Shown: positions 9,944 to 19,934, counted from the first letter of the stretch. The stretch is DNA of 64,000 nt from Ralstonia sp. RRA (GCF_037023145.1 NZ_CP146091.1:2542001-2606000); one strand, 5' to 3'. Program-made: numbers and translations. The notes: generated by a model not told the origin, from the letters alone.

Positions 9944-10926
9944 CCCTGAGCGTGCCGACAGGCGGTGTGACCAACCTCGGCTGGTCGCTCGTGGCGCTGG
10001 CCGCACTGGCCGGTGTGCTGCTCGACCGGCTGCTGGGCGAAGTGCCGCGCTGGCATCCGCTGGTGGGCTTCGGGCGCATTGCCAACACCATCGAGCACAC
10101 CATGAACCGCGAGCCGGCAGCGCTGGTTTGGTCGCGCATCGTCGGCCTGCTCGCCTGGGCGATTGCAGTACTGCCGTTCGTGCTGGTGGCGGCGTGGCTT
10201 GTCGCAGCAGCGCATGCGACTTCGGCGTGGGCTGTGGTGGCACTCGATGCGGTGGCGCTCTACGTTGCGATCGGCGCGCGCAGCCTGCATGACCACATCG
10301 CGCCGATTGCGTCCGCCTTGCGCGCAGCCGACCTGCCCCGCGCACGCGCACTGGCCTCGCGCATCGTCTCGCGGGATCTGTCCGAAGCAGCCGACGAACC
10401 CATCGCCCGCGCTGCCGTGGAATCGGCGCTGGAGAATGGCAGCGACGCCGTGTTCGCCCCCTTGTTCTGGCTGGTCGTGGCTGGTGCGCCGGGCGTGGTG
10501 CTCTACCGGCTGGCCAACACGCTCGACGCCATGTGGGGCTACCGCAATGCGCGCTTCACAGGCTTTGGCTGGGCGGCGGCGCGCATCGATGACGTGCTCA
10601 ACTGGATTCCCGCCCGGCTGACGGCGGTGAGCTATGCGCTGCTCGGTCACACCGCCGATGCGCTGCACTGCTGGCGCAAGCAGGCACCGCAGTGGTCGAG
10701 CCCCAACGCGGGCCCGGTCATGGCTGCCGGCGCTGGCAGCCTGCGCGTGCAGCTTGGCGGCACGGCACGCTACGAAGGCGTGGACGAAGCCCGCCCCCTG
10801 CTCGGCACCGGCAAGCCTGCGAGCGCCACCGACATCAACCGCGCACTCGCACTTGTCTCACGCACGTTGTGGCTATGGATCGGTGTGCTGGGCGCTGCCG
10901 CCGTCATCGCACGGAGCCTCGCATGA
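9940..10926 (+). CDS. cbiB: Adenosylcobinamide-phosphate synthase
   Basis: 328-residue integral membrane protein (CbiB; called CobD in the aerobic nomenclature) that attaches aminopropanol, or its phosphate, to adenosylcobyric acid. It has several hydrophobic segments, the N-terminal [18 protein letters not shown] motif (D-x-x-x-G-[DE]-P-x-x-x-HP-x-x-x-x-G), and the [22 protein letters not shown] region typical of the family. It starts with GTG overlapping the cobU stop and ends overlapping the cobD ATG (ATGA). Confidence 0.95.
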   Translation: MTLSVPTGGVTNLGWSLVALAALAGVLLDRLLGEVPRWHPLVGFGRIANTIEHTMNREPAALVWSRIVGLLAWAIAVLPFVLVAAWLVAAAHATSAWAVVALDAVALYVAIGARSLHDHIAPIASALRAADLPRARALASRIVSRDLSEAADEPIARAAVESALENGSDAVFAPLFWLVVAGAPGVVLYRLANTLDAMWGYRNARFTGFGWAAARIDDVLNWIPARLTAVSYALLGHTADALHCWRKQAPQWSSPNAGPVMAAGAGSLRVQLGGTARYEGVDEARPLLGTGKPASATDINRALALVSRTLWLWIGVLGAAAVIARSLA

Positions 10927-11963
10927 ATGCCATCGTCCACGGCGGCAACCTCGCCGCCGCACGCGCACGATATGGCGAACCGGCGGGAGGCTGGCTCGAT
11001 CTCTCCACGGGCATCAACCCGCACGGCTATCCGATCCCGCCGATTCCGCCTGATGCTTGGCTGCGCCTGCCGGAAGACGATGGGCTCGAAGCGCTGGCCG
11101 CCGCGCACTACGGCGTGAATGACGCCAAGGCGGTGCTGGCAGTCGCAGGCTCTCAGGCCGCCATCCGCACGCTGCCGGCCCTGTTGCCCCGCAGCCGGGT
11201 CGGCGTCGCTCAAGTTGGCTACAGCGAATACGCACCCGCCTTTGCACGCGCTGGACATGACGTCACCGCCCTGCCCGAAGCCGCCTTTCTGGGCGCTCTG
11301 CCCGACGACGTTCGACACCTCGTCGTCGTCAACCCGAACAATCCGACCGCGCGTGTTCTATCGGCCAGCACCCTGCGTGATTGGCATGCACGCCTGCACG
11401 CGCGCGGCGGCACGTTGATCGTCGATGAGGCCTTTATCGAAGCGCTCGAAGATGGCCCGACGCTCGCGCCGTTGGCAGGCACGCCAGGGCTGGTGGTCCT
11501 GCGGTCCATTGGCAAGTTCTACGGGTTGGCCGGAGCGCGCATCGGCTTTGTGCTGGGCGCGCCGGATCTGCTGGCTGCGCTGCGCGATGCGTTGGGACAC
11601 TGGACCGTCAATGGCCCCGCTCGCACCGTCGTGCGCGCCGCGCTGACGGATACCGCCTGGCGAACCACCAACCGCACCCGCTTGCAGTGCGAGGGCACGC
11701 GCCTGCACACGTTGCTCAATTGCCACGGACTACCCAACACCGCCACGCCACTCTTTGCCTGGGCGCCGACATCACGTTCGCCGTCGCTTCACGCACAGCT
11801 GGCGCGGCTCGGCATCTGGACGCGCCTCTTTGATGTGCCGGGCCAGGGACATGGCATGCACCCCACACATGACGTGCTCGGCATACGCTTTGGCCTGCCT
11901 CCGGATGAGACCGGATGGCAACGTCTTGGCGATGCGCTAGCATCGCTGTCGCTCTCCGTTTGA
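10923..11963 (+). CDS. cobD: Threonine-phosphate decarboxylase, PLP-dependent
   Basis: 346-residue class I/II aminotransferase-fold enzyme (Salmonella CobD; CobC of aerobic species) that makes aminopropanol phosphate from threonine phosphate for the lower part of cobalamin. Near the N-terminus it has HGGNL and [13 protein letters not shown], the NPNNPT motif (138-143), VDEAF (168-172) and the PLP lysine in [16 protein letters not shown] (Lys198). ATG 10923 overlaps the cbiB stop; the frame is open upstream, but homology begins here. btuF follows after 9 bp. Confidence 0.94.
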   Translation: MNAIVHGGNLAAARARYGEPAGGWLDLSTGINPHGYPIPPIPPDAWLRLPEDDGLEALAAAHYGVNDAKAVLAVAGSQAAIRTLPALLPRSRVGVAQVGYSEYAPAFARAGHDVTALPEAAFLGALPDDVRHLVVVNPNNPTARVLSASTLRDWHARLHARGGTLIVDEAFIEALEDGPTLAPLAGTPGLVVLRSIGKFYGLAGARIGFVLGAPDLLAALRDALGHWTVNGPARTVVRAALTDTAWRTTNRTRLQCEGTRLHTLLNCHGLPNTATPLFAWAPTSRSPSLHAQLARLGIWTRLFDVPGQGHGMHPTHDVLGIRFGLPPDETGWQRLGDALASLSLSV

Positions 11964-11972
11964 CCCACCCCG

Positions 11973-12917
11973 ATGCCCGCTCGCTTCCCCCACTTTGCCC
12001 GTCGTTTGTGTGTGCTTGGCCTTGCTGCACTGGCCATTGCTGCTGCACCGGCGCTTGCCGCCATTTCCGTCACCGATGACACCGGCGCCACGGTCACCTT
12101 GCAACACCCTGCACAGCGCATCGTCAGCCTGGCACCGCATGCGACTGAGCTGCTGTTTGCAGCGGGCGGCGGCGCGCGCATCGTCGGCACGGTGGCCTAC
12201 AGCGACTATCCGCCGGCCGCACGCGACATTCCGCACGTGGGCGACAACCGTGCGCTCGATCTGGAGCGCATCGCTGCGCTCAAACCCGATCTGGTGGTGG
12301 TCTGGCGCCACGGTAATGCGCAGAAGCAGATCGACCGCCTGCGTGCACTGGGCATTCCGCTGTTCTTCTCCGAACCGCACCACATGGGCGACATTCCGCG
12401 CTCCATCGAAGCACTCGGCACGCTGCTCGACACGCGCGCCAGCGCTCACGATGCCGCACAGCAGTTCCGCCAGCAGGTCGATACGCTGCGCAACCGCTAT
12501 GCAAGCAAGCCACCGGTGCAGGTGTTCTATCAGGTGTGGGAGCAGCCGTTGATGACGCTCAACGGCCAGCACATCTTCACCGACATGCTGGCGCTGTGCG
12601 GTGGCCGCAATATCTTTGCGGGCGAGCCGCTTCTGGTGCCGACGGTATCGCCTGAGGCCGTCATCGCGGCCAATCCCGAAGTCTTGTTGACGGCGAGCAT
12701 GGGCGCCACACAAGGCAGCCGCCCCATCGACACGCTCGACGGCTGGAAACGCTGGCCGCAACTGTTGGCCGTGCAGCGCGGCAACCTGTTCAGCATCAAT
12801 GGCGATCTGATCAACCGCTTCGGCCCGCGCCTGGTGGAAGCCGCGGCGCAGTTGTGCGATGACCTGGAGCAGGCGCGGATGAAGCGCCGAAACACGCAGG
12901 CGGCCAGCGGACGCTGA
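11973..12917 (+). CDS. btuF: Cobalamin-binding periplasmic protein, BtuF type
   Basis: 314-residue class III solute-binding protein for vitamin B12. A signal peptide ends around residue 30 (APALA-AISV). It is followed by RIVSLAPHATELLFAAGGGARIVG and two Rossmann-like lobes; the segment HVGDNRALDLERIAALKPDLVVVWR matches BtuF. There is no lipobox cysteine, so it is soluble in the periplasm. It belongs to the cobU operon, while its presumed transporter partners btuC and btuD are in the opposing riboswitch operon. It ends 3 bp from the end of convergent cobC. Confidence 0.93.
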   Translation: MPARFPHFARRLCVLGLAALAIAAAPALAAISVTDDTGATVTLQHPAQRIVSLAPHATELLFAAGGGARIVGTVAYSDYPPAARDIPHVGDNRALDLERIAALKPDLVVVWRHGNAQKQIDRLRALGIPLFFSEPHHMGDIPRSIEALGTLLDTRASAHDAAQQFRQQVDTLRNRYASKPPVQVFYQVWEQPLMTLNGQHIFTDMLALCGGRNIFAGEPLLVPTVSPEAVIAANPEVLLTASMGATQGSRPIDTLDGWKRWPQLLAVQRGNLFSINGDLINRFGPRLVEAAAQLCDDLEQARMKRRNTQAASGR

Positions 12918-12920
12918 TGA

Positions 12921-13508
12921 TCAGCGGTTCCAGAACAGCAGGATGGGCAACGCGTCGGGTTGCCCGGGTTGCACGCGAAAACCGCACGCACCACCCCATT
13001 GCAACGGCCACTGCAGCGTTTCGGCCAGCGGACGTTGCAGCCAGTACGCAGCCAGCGCGCGCATGCAACCCGCATGCGTCACGGCCCATACACAAGGGAC
13101 GGGAGACGCAGCCATCGATTCGGCCCACGTGGTTACGCGCGCCAGCAAGTCGGCGGCAGACTCCCCCCCGTGTGGGTTACCGTGCACCAGATCGCGCGCC
13201 CAGCGATCGACCTGCGCGCGCGGGATGTCATCCCACTGGCGGCCCTCCCAGGCGCCAAAGTCGAGTTCCATCAGTTGCGCGTCAATCTCCAGCGCGGGCA
13301 ACTCAGCCACCTGCTGGATAGCCTGAGCCGTGAGCCGGCTGCGTTGCAGCGGACTGGCCTGCAGACGCTGTGGTGGATGCGCACTGAGTTTCTCGGCAAT
13401 GGCCAACGGATCAGGGTCCATCGGCGCATCGAGCGGCAGATCCGTGCGTCCGTAGCACAGGCCGGCCGTCATGGCGGGCCGCGCGTGGCGGATCAGGATG
13501 AAATCCAT
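12921..13508 (-). CDS. cobC: Alpha-ribazole phosphatase, histidine phosphatase family
   Basis: 195-residue histidine phosphatase whose family member CobC removes the 5' phosphate of alpha-ribazole phosphate (or adenosylcobalamin phosphate) in the nucleotide-loop pathway. The catalytic motif is at the N-terminus, IRHARPAMTAGLCYGRTDLPL, with RHA instead of the commoner RHG/RHT. ASPLQRSRLTAQ and VTHAGCMRAL supply the other phosphate-pocket residues. The ATG at 13508 overlaps the last 16 bases of cobS. The cobalamin role rests partly on context. Confidence 0.9.
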   Translation of the reverse strand: MDFILIRHARPAMTAGLCYGRTDLPLDAPMDPDPLAIAEKLSAHPPQRLQASPLQRSRLTAQAIQQVAELPALEIDAQLMELDFGAWEGRQWDDIPRAQVDRWARDLVHGNPHGGESAADLLARVTTWAESMAASPVPCVWAVTHAGCMRALAAYWLQRPLAETLQWPLQWGGACGFRVQPGQPDALPILLFWNR

Positions 13509-14263
13509 GCCAGCAGCCCCCACAGAATCAGCAGTTCGAACACCTGTTGCGCCATCCCCAGGCAATCGCCCGTGATGCCGCCGATGCGGCGCACGAAGTA
13601 GCGGCCCAGCAGCCAGCGAGCAACAGACACCCCCACGACCACGAGCGCCGCACACTCCGGCCCGAACCACAACAGCGGCGCGATACCGAAAATGCCCGCC
13701 CACAACGCGTCGCTCCAGCGCATGCGCTGTGCAACGGGCTTGGCCTTGCCTTCAGCACGTACATAGTCATGCGTGAGCAGATAGCTGACCGCAGCGGCGC
13801 GGCTGGTGGCATGTGCGCCCACCATCGCCGCCAGTATGGCGACGGGATGCACCGTCAAAGCTGTCAGCAACTGCCACTTCAGCAACAGCGCCATGCACAC
13901 TGCGATGGCCCCGAACGCACCGATGCGCGAGTCGTGCATGATGCGCAGCCGGTCTTCCGGCGTGTAGCCGCCGCCAAAACCATCAGCACAATCGGCCAGG
14001 CCATCTTCATGGAAGGCGCCGGTCAGCAACAGCGTGGCCACCATCGACACGGCGACCGCCACGCCAGGCGCTGGCACCGTGCGCGACACCAGCCAATACA
14101 CCGCCGCTGCCACTGCGCCTACCAGCCAGCCAACCAGCGGAAAGTAGCGTGCCGCGCGATTCAGCCCCGCTTGCGAGAATCCGACCGACGCCGGCACGGG
14201 AATACGGGTGAAATACCCGACCGCCGTCCACAGCGCCTGCCAGTGCTCGCGCAGTGCGTTCAT
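13493..14263 (-). CDS. cobS: Adenosylcobinamide-GDP ribazoletransferase (cobalamin synthase)
   Basis: 256-residue membrane enzyme that joins adenosylcobinamide-GDP with alpha-ribazole (or its phosphate). The Mg-binding motif HEDGLADCADGFGGG lies at residues 85-99, and YFTRIPVP near the N-terminus is typical. Multiple hydrophobic helices place it in the inner membrane. It overlaps cobT at its start (ATGA, 14260-14263) and cobC at its end, within the riboswitch-controlled btuB-cobC operon. Confidence 0.96.
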   Translation of the reverse strand: MNALREHWQALWTAVGYFTRIPVPASVGFSQAGLNRAARYFPLVGWLVGAVAAAVYWLVSRTVPAPGVAVAVSMVATLLLTGAFHEDGLADCADGFGGGYTPEDRLRIMHDSRIGAFGAIAVCMALLLKWQLLTALTVHPVAILAAMVGAHATSRAAAVSYLLTHDYVRAEGKAKPVAQRMRWSDALWAGIFGIAPLLWFGPECAALVVVGVSVARWLLGRYFVRRIGGITGDCLGMAQQVFELLILWGLLAWISS

Positions 14264-15300
14264 GAGCCCGAGCGCTCGCTCACACCCGCGCTGGCGAAGG
14301 TCGCCATCTCGCGCAGGAAGGCCACGGCGGACACCAGCAGCGGATACGCCAGCACCGCCCCGCTGCCCTCACCCAGGCGCAACGACAGCGACAGCAGCGG
14401 CCGCGCATCCAGCACCTCGAGCAGCGCGCGATGACCGCGCTCATCCGACACGTGGCCAAACACGCAGTAGTGCAGCACGTCAGGCGCCACGCGCGCCGCC
14501 ACCAGCACGGCTGCCGTGGCGATGAACCCGTCGACGAGAATGACCATGCGCCGCTTGGCTGCCTCGATCACCGCCCCGACAATCGCCGCAACTTCGAAGC
14601 CGCCAAAGCAGGCCAGCACGTCCAGCGGATCCCGCACATCTGTGTGTTTGGCAAGCGCGGCTTCCAGCACGGCCCGCTTGCGGGCGAGGCCCTCGTCATC
14701 AAGGCCCGTGCCACGGCCCACGCATTGCGCCACCGGCATATCGCACAGCCGCGCCATCACGCACGCAGCAGACGCCGTGTTGGCAATGCCCATCTCACCA
14801 AGTGCGATCACGTTGGTGCCGAGCGATGCATGGTGCGCCACGCGCTGCGCGCCGAGTGCCATTGCGCGATCACGCTCGTCGGCGGTCATGGCAGGCTGCT
14901 CCGCAAAGTTGCGCGTGCCGGGGCCGACAGGTGCGTCGACCAGACCCGGCGTGTCCGCCGTCCACAGCGGCGCAGCCACGCCGGCATTGACCACTTCCAG
15001 CGCAAACCCATGCTGACGGCTGAACACGTTGATGGCCGCACCGCCTGCGATGAAATTCAGCACCATCTGCGCCGTCACCGCTTGCGGATAGGCGCTCACG
15101 CCCGCATGGGCGATACCGTGGTCCGCAGCGAACACCACCATCGCCGGGCGCGTGAGCACCGGCGCCTCGGTGTTCTGGATCAGGCCGATCTGCACGGCCA
15201 GCGGCTCCAGCCGACCCAGCGCACCCAGCGGCTTGGTCTTGCTATCAACAGCGGTCTGCAGGCGGGTACGCAGCACCGGATCAAAAGAAGGAATCTGCAT
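14260..15300 (-). CDS. cobT: Nicotinate-nucleotide--dimethylbenzimidazole phosphoribosyltransferase
   Basis: 346-residue enzyme that activates the lower-ligand base (dimethylbenzimidazole or another base) to alpha-ribazole phosphate. The family motifs KTKPLGALGRLE, FAADHGIAHAGVSAYP and ALGEMGIANTAS are present. The C-terminal LRLGEGSGAVLAYPLL contains the catalytic glutamate. ATG 15300 is preferred over an upstream TTG at 15315. It is 18 bp downstream of btuR and overlaps cobS. Confidence 0.96.
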   Translation of the reverse strand: MQIPSFDPVLRTRLQTAVDSKTKPLGALGRLEPLAVQIGLIQNTEAPVLTRPAMVVFAADHGIAHAGVSAYPQAVTAQMVLNFIAGGAAINVFSRQHGFALEVVNAGVAAPLWTADTPGLVDAPVGPGTRNFAEQPAMTADERDRAMALGAQRVAHHASLGTNVIALGEMGIANTASAACVMARLCDMPVAQCVGRGTGLDDEGLARKRAVLEAALAKHTDVRDPLDVLACFGGFEVAAIVGAVIEAAKRRMVILVDGFIATAAVLVAARVAPDVLHYCVFGHVSDERGHRALLEVLDARPLLSLSLRLGEGSGAVLAYPLLVSAVAFLREMATFASAGVSERSGS

Positions 15301-15318
15301 GGTTGAAGCCCACAAGGC

Positions 15319-15942
15319 CTACAGTTCGACACCCGGCTGCGCCTGGATGCCTTGGGAAAATGCGTGCTTGACGAGCGTCATGTCGGTCACGGTATCGGCG
15401 GCTTCGATCAACTCGGACGGCGCCCCGCGTCCGGTAATGACGACGTGCTGTGCAGCCGGCCGTGCACGCAAGTCGGCCAGCACCGTCTGCACATCAAGAT
15501 AATGGTATTTGAGCGCGATATTCAGTTCATCCAGCAACACCAGGCCGATGGACGGATCGCTCAACAGTTCACGCGCGCAGGCCCAGGCAGCTTCTGCCTT
15601 TTCAATGTCACGCGTGCGATCCTGCGTCTCCCACGTGTAGCCTTCGCCCATCACGTAGAACTCGCATTGCTCGGGAAAACGGCGCAGGAAGCGCTCCTCG
15701 CCGGTCGGAATCGCGCCCTTGATGAACTGCACGACGCCAACCTGCATGTCGTGGCCCATGGCGCGGATCACCATGCCAAAGCCGGAACTGGATTTGCCCT
15801 TGCCGTTGCCGGTGTTGACCAGCAACACACCGCGCACGTCGGTGGCCGCGGCAATCTTGGCATCCACCACGGCCTTCTTGCGCTGCATGCGCGTGCGGTG
15901 GCGCTCGTTCAGGCCGCTGTCGTTATCGTCAGAAGTCGTCAT
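15319..15942 (-). CDS. btuR: Cob(I)yrinic acid a,c-diamide adenosyltransferase
   Basis: 207-residue CobO/CobA/BtuR-type ATP:corrinoid adenosyltransferase, which adds the 5'-deoxyadenosyl ligand to reduced corrinoids in synthesis and salvage. The P-loop GNGKGKSS is at residues 45-52; LDELNIALKYHYLD and VITGRGAP are typical of the family. A second in-frame ATG at 15951 would add three residues. The gene start overlaps the 3' end of btuD, so translation is probably coupled. Confidence 0.95.
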   Translation of the reverse strand: MTTSDDNDSGLNERHRTRMQRKKAVVDAKIAAATDVRGVLLVNTGNGKGKSSSGFGMVIRAMGHDMQVGVVQFIKGAIPTGEERFLRRFPEQCEFYVMGEGYTWETQDRTRDIEKAEAAWACARELLSDPSIGLVLLDELNIALKYHYLDVQTVLADLRARPAAQHVVITGRGAPSELIEAADTVTDMTLVKHAFSQGIQAQPGVEL

Positions 15943-16768
15943 CAGGATCATCAGGAATCAAGGCCGTGCGGCGGCCATCCGCCACCTCAGCAATCGGGGT
16001 GCGCAGCACGCGGGCGCAATGTTCGGGGGTGAGCACCTCGGCGGCAGAGCCTGCATTGGTGTGGCCTTCGCCATCCATCAACAAAGCGTGCGTGGCGAAG
16101 CGGCGCGCGAGGTTCAGGTCATGCACCGTCAGCACAACCAGCCAACCGTGTTTGCGGCACCCCTCGCGCAGCAGGCGAAGCACGGCGATCTGCTGGTGCA
16201 GGTCCAGATGCGCAACGGGCTCGTCGAGCATGAGGACACGCGCGTCCTGCGCAAACACGGCCGCCATGGCCACGCGCTGGCGCTCGCCGCCTGAGAGCGT
16301 GCGGACATCACGCTGTACAAGCGACTGCAACTGCAGCGCAGATACTGCTGCATCAACGGCATGTGCATCGGCATCACCCTCCCACTCCCAGCGCGCGAGA
16401 TGCGGATGGCGGCCGGTCATGACCGCCTCATACACCGTCATCGGGAAGGTGTCATGCAGCGCTTGCGGCAGAAACGCGCGGCGGCGGGCCATGGCAGCGG
16501 CGGGCCAGTCCGCGAGCGCTTGGCCGTCCAACATGACACTGCCGCCATCCGCATCGCGCAAACCCGCCAATACCGATAGCCATGTCGATTTGCCTGCGCC
16601 GTTCGGGCCGACTACGCACCAGAGCTGCCCACCGGTGGCCGTCATCGACAGGCATTCGATCAGTACACGCCCATCCATGGCCACACGCAGATCGCGCAGC
16701 GTGAGTTCTGGCACAGCATCGACCTCTGCAAACGCGGCCGGAGCGGGGGCACGGCGCAGCCAGCTCAT
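15929..16768 (-). CDS. btuD: Vitamin B12 ABC transporter ATPase, BtuD type
   Basis: 279-residue ABC ATPase of the iron-siderophore/B12 (FecE/BtuD) family. Walker A GPNGAGKST is at residues 54-62; a TLSGGERQRVAMAAVFAQ signature, the RVLMLDEPVAHLD Walker B segment and the VLTVHDLNLA H-loop follow. The real start is ATG 16768, which overlaps the btuC stop (ATGA); the frame is open further upstream only because of that overlap. The B12 substrate is inferred from context: btuB, btuC and a cobalamin riboswitch upstream. Confidence 0.92.
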   Translation of the reverse strand: MSWLRRAPAPAAFAEVDAVPELTLRDLRVAMDGRVLIECLSMTATGGQLWCVVGPNGAGKSTWLSVLAGLRDADGGSVMLDGQALADWPAAAMARRRAFLPQALHDTFPMTVYEAVMTGRHPHLARWEWEGDADAHAVDAAVSALQLQSLVQRDVRTLSGGERQRVAMAAVFAQDARVLMLDEPVAHLDLHQQIAVLRLLREGCRKHGWLVVLTVHDLNLARRFATHALLMDGEGHTNAGSAAEVLTPEHCARVLRTPIAEVADGRRTALIPDDPDDDF

Positions 16769-17772
16769 CGCGTGCTCCGCATCAGCAGGTAGAGAAATGT
16801 CGGCACACCCAGCAGCGTGGTAATCACGCCCACCGGCAACTGCGTCGGCGCGATCAGCGTGCGGGCGATCAGGTCGGCCAGCATCAGCATGCCCCCACCG
16901 GCCAGTACCGTGGCAGGCAGATGGATGCGCACGTCGCGCGTCCAGGCCAAGCGCACCATGTGCGGCACCAGCAGGCCAACAAACGCAACGGAGCCGGCAA
17001 TCGTCACGGCCACCGCCGTACACAGCGAGGCCACCACGTAGATCAGTGTGCGTACGCGTGCGACCGGCACACCCAGCGCGCGGGCGCGCGTCTCGCCAGT
17101 CAGCAGCACGTTCAGGTCGCGCGCATGCGGCAGCACCACGGCTACCGCCACGACGAGCGCGGCCAGCGCGCCGAGGTAACGATCAGCGCCACCCAGGTCG
17201 CCGACCATCCAGAAAATCATGCCGCGCAGCTTGTTCTCGGGCGCGACCGTCAGAATGAGGGTAATCAGCCCGACCCAGCCGGAGGCCATCACCACGCCGC
17301 CGAGCAGCAAGCGTGCATTGGCCTCGCCAGGTTCACCACGCCACAGGTGCTGGCGTGCAAGCGCAGCCACCAATGCCATCGAGAGCAGCGCGCCAGCGCC
17401 AGCGCTTGCCTGCACGCCCCACCACGGCAGCGAGAACAACATGGCCGTCAACGCCGCCACTGCTCCGCCGCCGGACACCCCCAGCACATACGGATCCGCC
17501 AACGGATTGCGCAGCAACATCTGCATCAACGCACCAGCAAAGGCCAACAGCCCACCGGCAGCAAACGCAGCGCCCGCACGTGGCAGGCGCAACTCGGTGA
17601 CGATGCCTGCTGCCAAGCTATCGCCACCGCCAAACAAAGCCCGCCAGACTTCGGCGGGCGACAGCTTCACGCTGCCGAGCATCAATGACGCCACCAGCAC
17701 CGCCACACACGCGAGCGCCAGCAGCGACCAGAGTCGCCAGGCAAAACCGCGTGCGGGCAGTGCAGGTGTCAT
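16765..17772 (-). CDS. btuC: Vitamin B12 ABC transporter permease, BtuC type
   Basis: 335-residue FecCD-family permease with about ten membrane segments. LLRNPLADPYVLGVSGGGAVAA and the coupling segment GETRARALGVPVARVR are hallmarks of the family, as are GLLVPHMVRL and QLPVGVITTLLGVPTFLYLL. ATG 17772 is used; an upstream extension has no homology. It lies 10 bp after the btuB stop and overlaps btuD. Confidence 0.93.
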   Translation of the reverse strand: MTPALPARGFAWRLWSLLALACVAVLVASLMLGSVKLSPAEVWRALFGGGDSLAAGIVTELRLPRAGAAFAAGGLLAFAGALMQMLLRNPLADPYVLGVSGGGAVAALTAMLFSLPWWGVQASAGAGALLSMALVAALARQHLWRGEPGEANARLLLGGVVMASGWVGLITLILTVAPENKLRGMIFWMVGDLGGADRYLGALAALVVAVAVVLPHARDLNVLLTGETRARALGVPVARVRTLIYVVASLCTAVAVTIAGSVAFVGLLVPHMVRLAWTRDVRIHLPATVLAGGGMLMLADLIARTLIAPTQLPVGVITTLLGVPTFLYLLMRSTR

Positions 17773-17782
17773 CCGCGCTTCC

Positions 17783-19714
17783 TTACTTCTTCGGCTCGTG
17801 CTGTTGCCACGACAGCGTGAAGAACACCCCACGCGATGCCGTGTTGTACGGATAGATCAACTGGTAGCTCTTGTTCGTCACGTTCTCAAGGCGTGCCGAC
17901 AGTGCCCAGTCCGGCGTGATCTGGTAGCGGCCGACCAGGTTCAGCAGGCCATAGCCGCTGAGCGTCTTGGTGGAATCCTGGCGATCGCCCGCCGCATTCC
18001 ACTCAACACCCGCCGAGAACGGCCCGAAGGTCTTGTACGCCGACACGCTGCCGAAGTGCCGCGCGCGGCGCGACAGCAACTGGTTGGCCGACAGATCCTG
18101 CGGGTTCTGCATGGTAAAGCTGGCACGCAGATCCACGCCATAGATCGAACCCCGATACGATGTCTCGACACCGTTCACGCGCGCACGGTTCACGTTGGCT
18201 GCCAGGAAGGTGCCTGCCACCGGATCAAACACGCTGGTGATCAGGTTGCTGTAGTCCGTCTCGAACACCGTCATGCGCACCAGGCCGATCGCGCCGCTGT
18301 ATTCCACGCCGCCCTCCACCGAACGCGCCTTTTCGGGCTGCAGATTCGGGTTGCCGAAGAACGGGTAATACAGTTCATTGAAGCTCGGCGCACGGAAGGC
18401 GTTGCTCACGCTCGCCACAGCCTTCCACTGCGGGTTGAAGGCGAAACCGTAACCGGCGTAGTAGCTGTTGGCACCGCCGAAGTCCGAGTAGCGGTCACGA
18501 CGCAGGTTCAACTGCAGCTGATGCGGACCGAACTTGCCCTCATAGCCGATGTAGCCGGAATCGACATTGCGCGTGGGCACGTTGTAGGCATCGCTGTCGA
18601 TGCTCGTCTGCAGATGCTCCAGGCCCACCTTGAGCAACTGACCGGGCATGAAGGCCCAATCGTTCTGCCAGCTCGCCGTCTGGTTGCGCGTGTTGAAGCG
18701 CGCAGGCACCTGCAGCACGCCGTTGGTGAAGTTCAGGCTGCGGTCATCCCCCTGCGAGAGCGTCAGGCGTGTCTTCCAGTCCTGCGTCACCTTGCCGTCC
18801 ACGTAGGCCGACATCGAGCGCACCACGTTGTGTGCGATGTTGATGTCGGTCGGCTTGCCGAAGGCGTTGTCGTAACTGACATCACCCCAGGTCTGGAAGT
18901 ACGTCAGGCCCGCCTGCCAGTCCGCGGAGAACCGATGCGACAGTTGCGCCGACACGCTCTTGTTCGTGTACGGGTTGTCGTTTGGGTTGGCCTTGGGCGC
19001 CTGCAGCGGATTGATGGTCGAGAAGCCGTTGGTCTTGAACTCCGACACCGACACCGCAAACGACGTATCGCCGCCCTCGCCCAGCGAGCCGCTGATGCCG
19101 GCCTGTGCACGCTTGGTGTTGCGCGCGCCGTACTCGATCTCGGCATTGGCCAGCGGCGCGTGCCCCTTGCCGCTGCGCGTGAAGATCTGCACCACGCCGC
19201 CAATCGCATCCGAGCCGTACAGCGCAGACACGTTGCCGCGCACGATCTCGATGTGGTCGATCTGGTCGGCCATCAGTTGCCCGATCTGCGCGCCGCCCGA
19301 CGTGCCGGAACTCACGCGCACGCCGTCGATCAGAACCAGCGTCTGGTTGGAGCTGGCGCCGCGCATGAAGAGGCTGGCATTGGTGCCGGGGCCGCCGTTC
19401 TGCGCGATCTCGATGCCGGCCTCGCGGCGCAGCAGGGTCACCGCATCCGCGGCTTGCGAGCGCTCGATGTCGGCGCGGCTGACAACCGTCGTGTGCGGCA
19501 GTGCATCCGACAAGGGCTGCTCGCTACGCGAAGCCGTTACCACCGTCGGGTTCAGTTCGCCCACCGGCGTGCTCGCCATCCGTGTATTGCTTTGTGCCCA
19601 GGCCGGTGCAACTGCACCTGCCATGACCCCCGCAACAACCCCCAATCGTGCGCTGACAAGCGCGCACATGGCCGTCCGGGACATCCGGAGTGGCCGCTTT
19701 GTAGTCAAGCTCAT
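17783..19714 (-). CDS. btuB: TonB-dependent vitamin B12 receptor
   Basis: 643-residue outer-membrane receptor. A signal peptide ends near residue 40 (APAWA-QSNT). A TonB-box-like NPTVVTAS comes next, then the plug domain with LLRREAGIEIAQNGGPGTNASLFMRG and LIDGVRV, and a 22-strand barrel ending in a terminal aromatic-rich strand (GVFFTLSWQQHEPKK). Overall it resembles BtuB. It is the first gene of the btuB-btuC-btuD-btuR-cobT-cobS-cobC operon, behind a cobalamin riboswitch and a palindromic repeat. No clear Shine-Dalgarno precedes ATG 19714; an in-frame ATG at 19684 is an alternative that keeps a shorter signal peptide. Confidence 0.93.
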   Translation of the reverse strand: MSLTTKRPLRMSRTAMCALVSARLGVVAGVMAGAVAPAWAQSNTRMASTPVGELNPTVVTASRSEQPLSDALPHTTVVSRADIERSQAADAVTLLRREAGIEIAQNGGPGTNASLFMRGASSNQTLVLIDGVRVSSGTSGGAQIGQLMADQIDHIEIVRGNVSALYGSDAIGGVVQIFTRSGKGHAPLANAEIEYGARNTKRAQAGISGSLGEGGDTSFAVSVSEFKTNGFSTINPLQAPKANPNDNPYTNKSVSAQLSHRFSADWQAGLTYFQTWGDVSYDNAFGKPTDINIAHNVVRSMSAYVDGKVTQDWKTRLTLSQGDDRSLNFTNGVLQVPARFNTRNQTASWQNDWAFMPGQLLKVGLEHLQTSIDSDAYNVPTRNVDSGYIGYEGKFGPHQLQLNLRRDRYSDFGGANSYYAGYGFAFNPQWKAVASVSNAFRAPSFNELYYPFFGNPNLQPEKARSVEGGVEYSGAIGLVRMTVFETDYSNLITSVFDPVAGTFLAANVNRARVNGVETSYRGSIYGVDLRASFTMQNPQDLSANQLLSRRARHFGSVSAYKTFGPFSAGVEWNAAGDRQDSTKTLSGYGLLNLVGRYQITPDWALSARLENVTNKSYQLIYPYNTASRGVFFTLSWQQHEPKK

Positions 19715-19798
19715 GTTGAAAAGACAAGAAGCGTCAGCCGGACCCGTTCCCCCGCGGGTCGCTGGCAGCAGGATCTCGATGCGGTTCCCTCACATCGG

Positions 19799-19929
19799 CT
19801 CAGAACCGGTTCACGATCCGTAGCGAGCGGTCCGAGGTTGGCCCGAGAAACACAGCCGTACGTGGGTACGGCGAGTATCACAGGGCCAAGATCGGGCCGC
19901 GCAGTAGGATCGTGGACCGGTTCGCTGAG
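19799..19929. repeat. Palindromic dispersed repeat, copy 1 (in btuB leader)
   Basis: The core at about 19819-19909 is nearly identical to the copy at 24859-24979. Inside it TTGGCCC pairs with GGGCCAA and CCGTAC pairs with GTACGG. The outer arms, CTCAG-AACCGGTTCACGATCC and GGATCGTGGACCGGTTCG-CTGAG, are complementary to each other apart from a 2-base bulge and one G-U type change, but differ from the outer arms of copy 2. On the btuB transcript the element lies between the riboswitch aptamer and the start codon. Confidence 0.8.
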
Positions 19930-19934
19930 ATCCA

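Noticed and set aside
19741..19760. GACCCG/CGGGTC hairpin in the btuB leader as an intrinsic terminator
   Set aside because: No U-run follows within 10 bases on the minus strand, so it is not called a terminator; a role in translation control remains possible.
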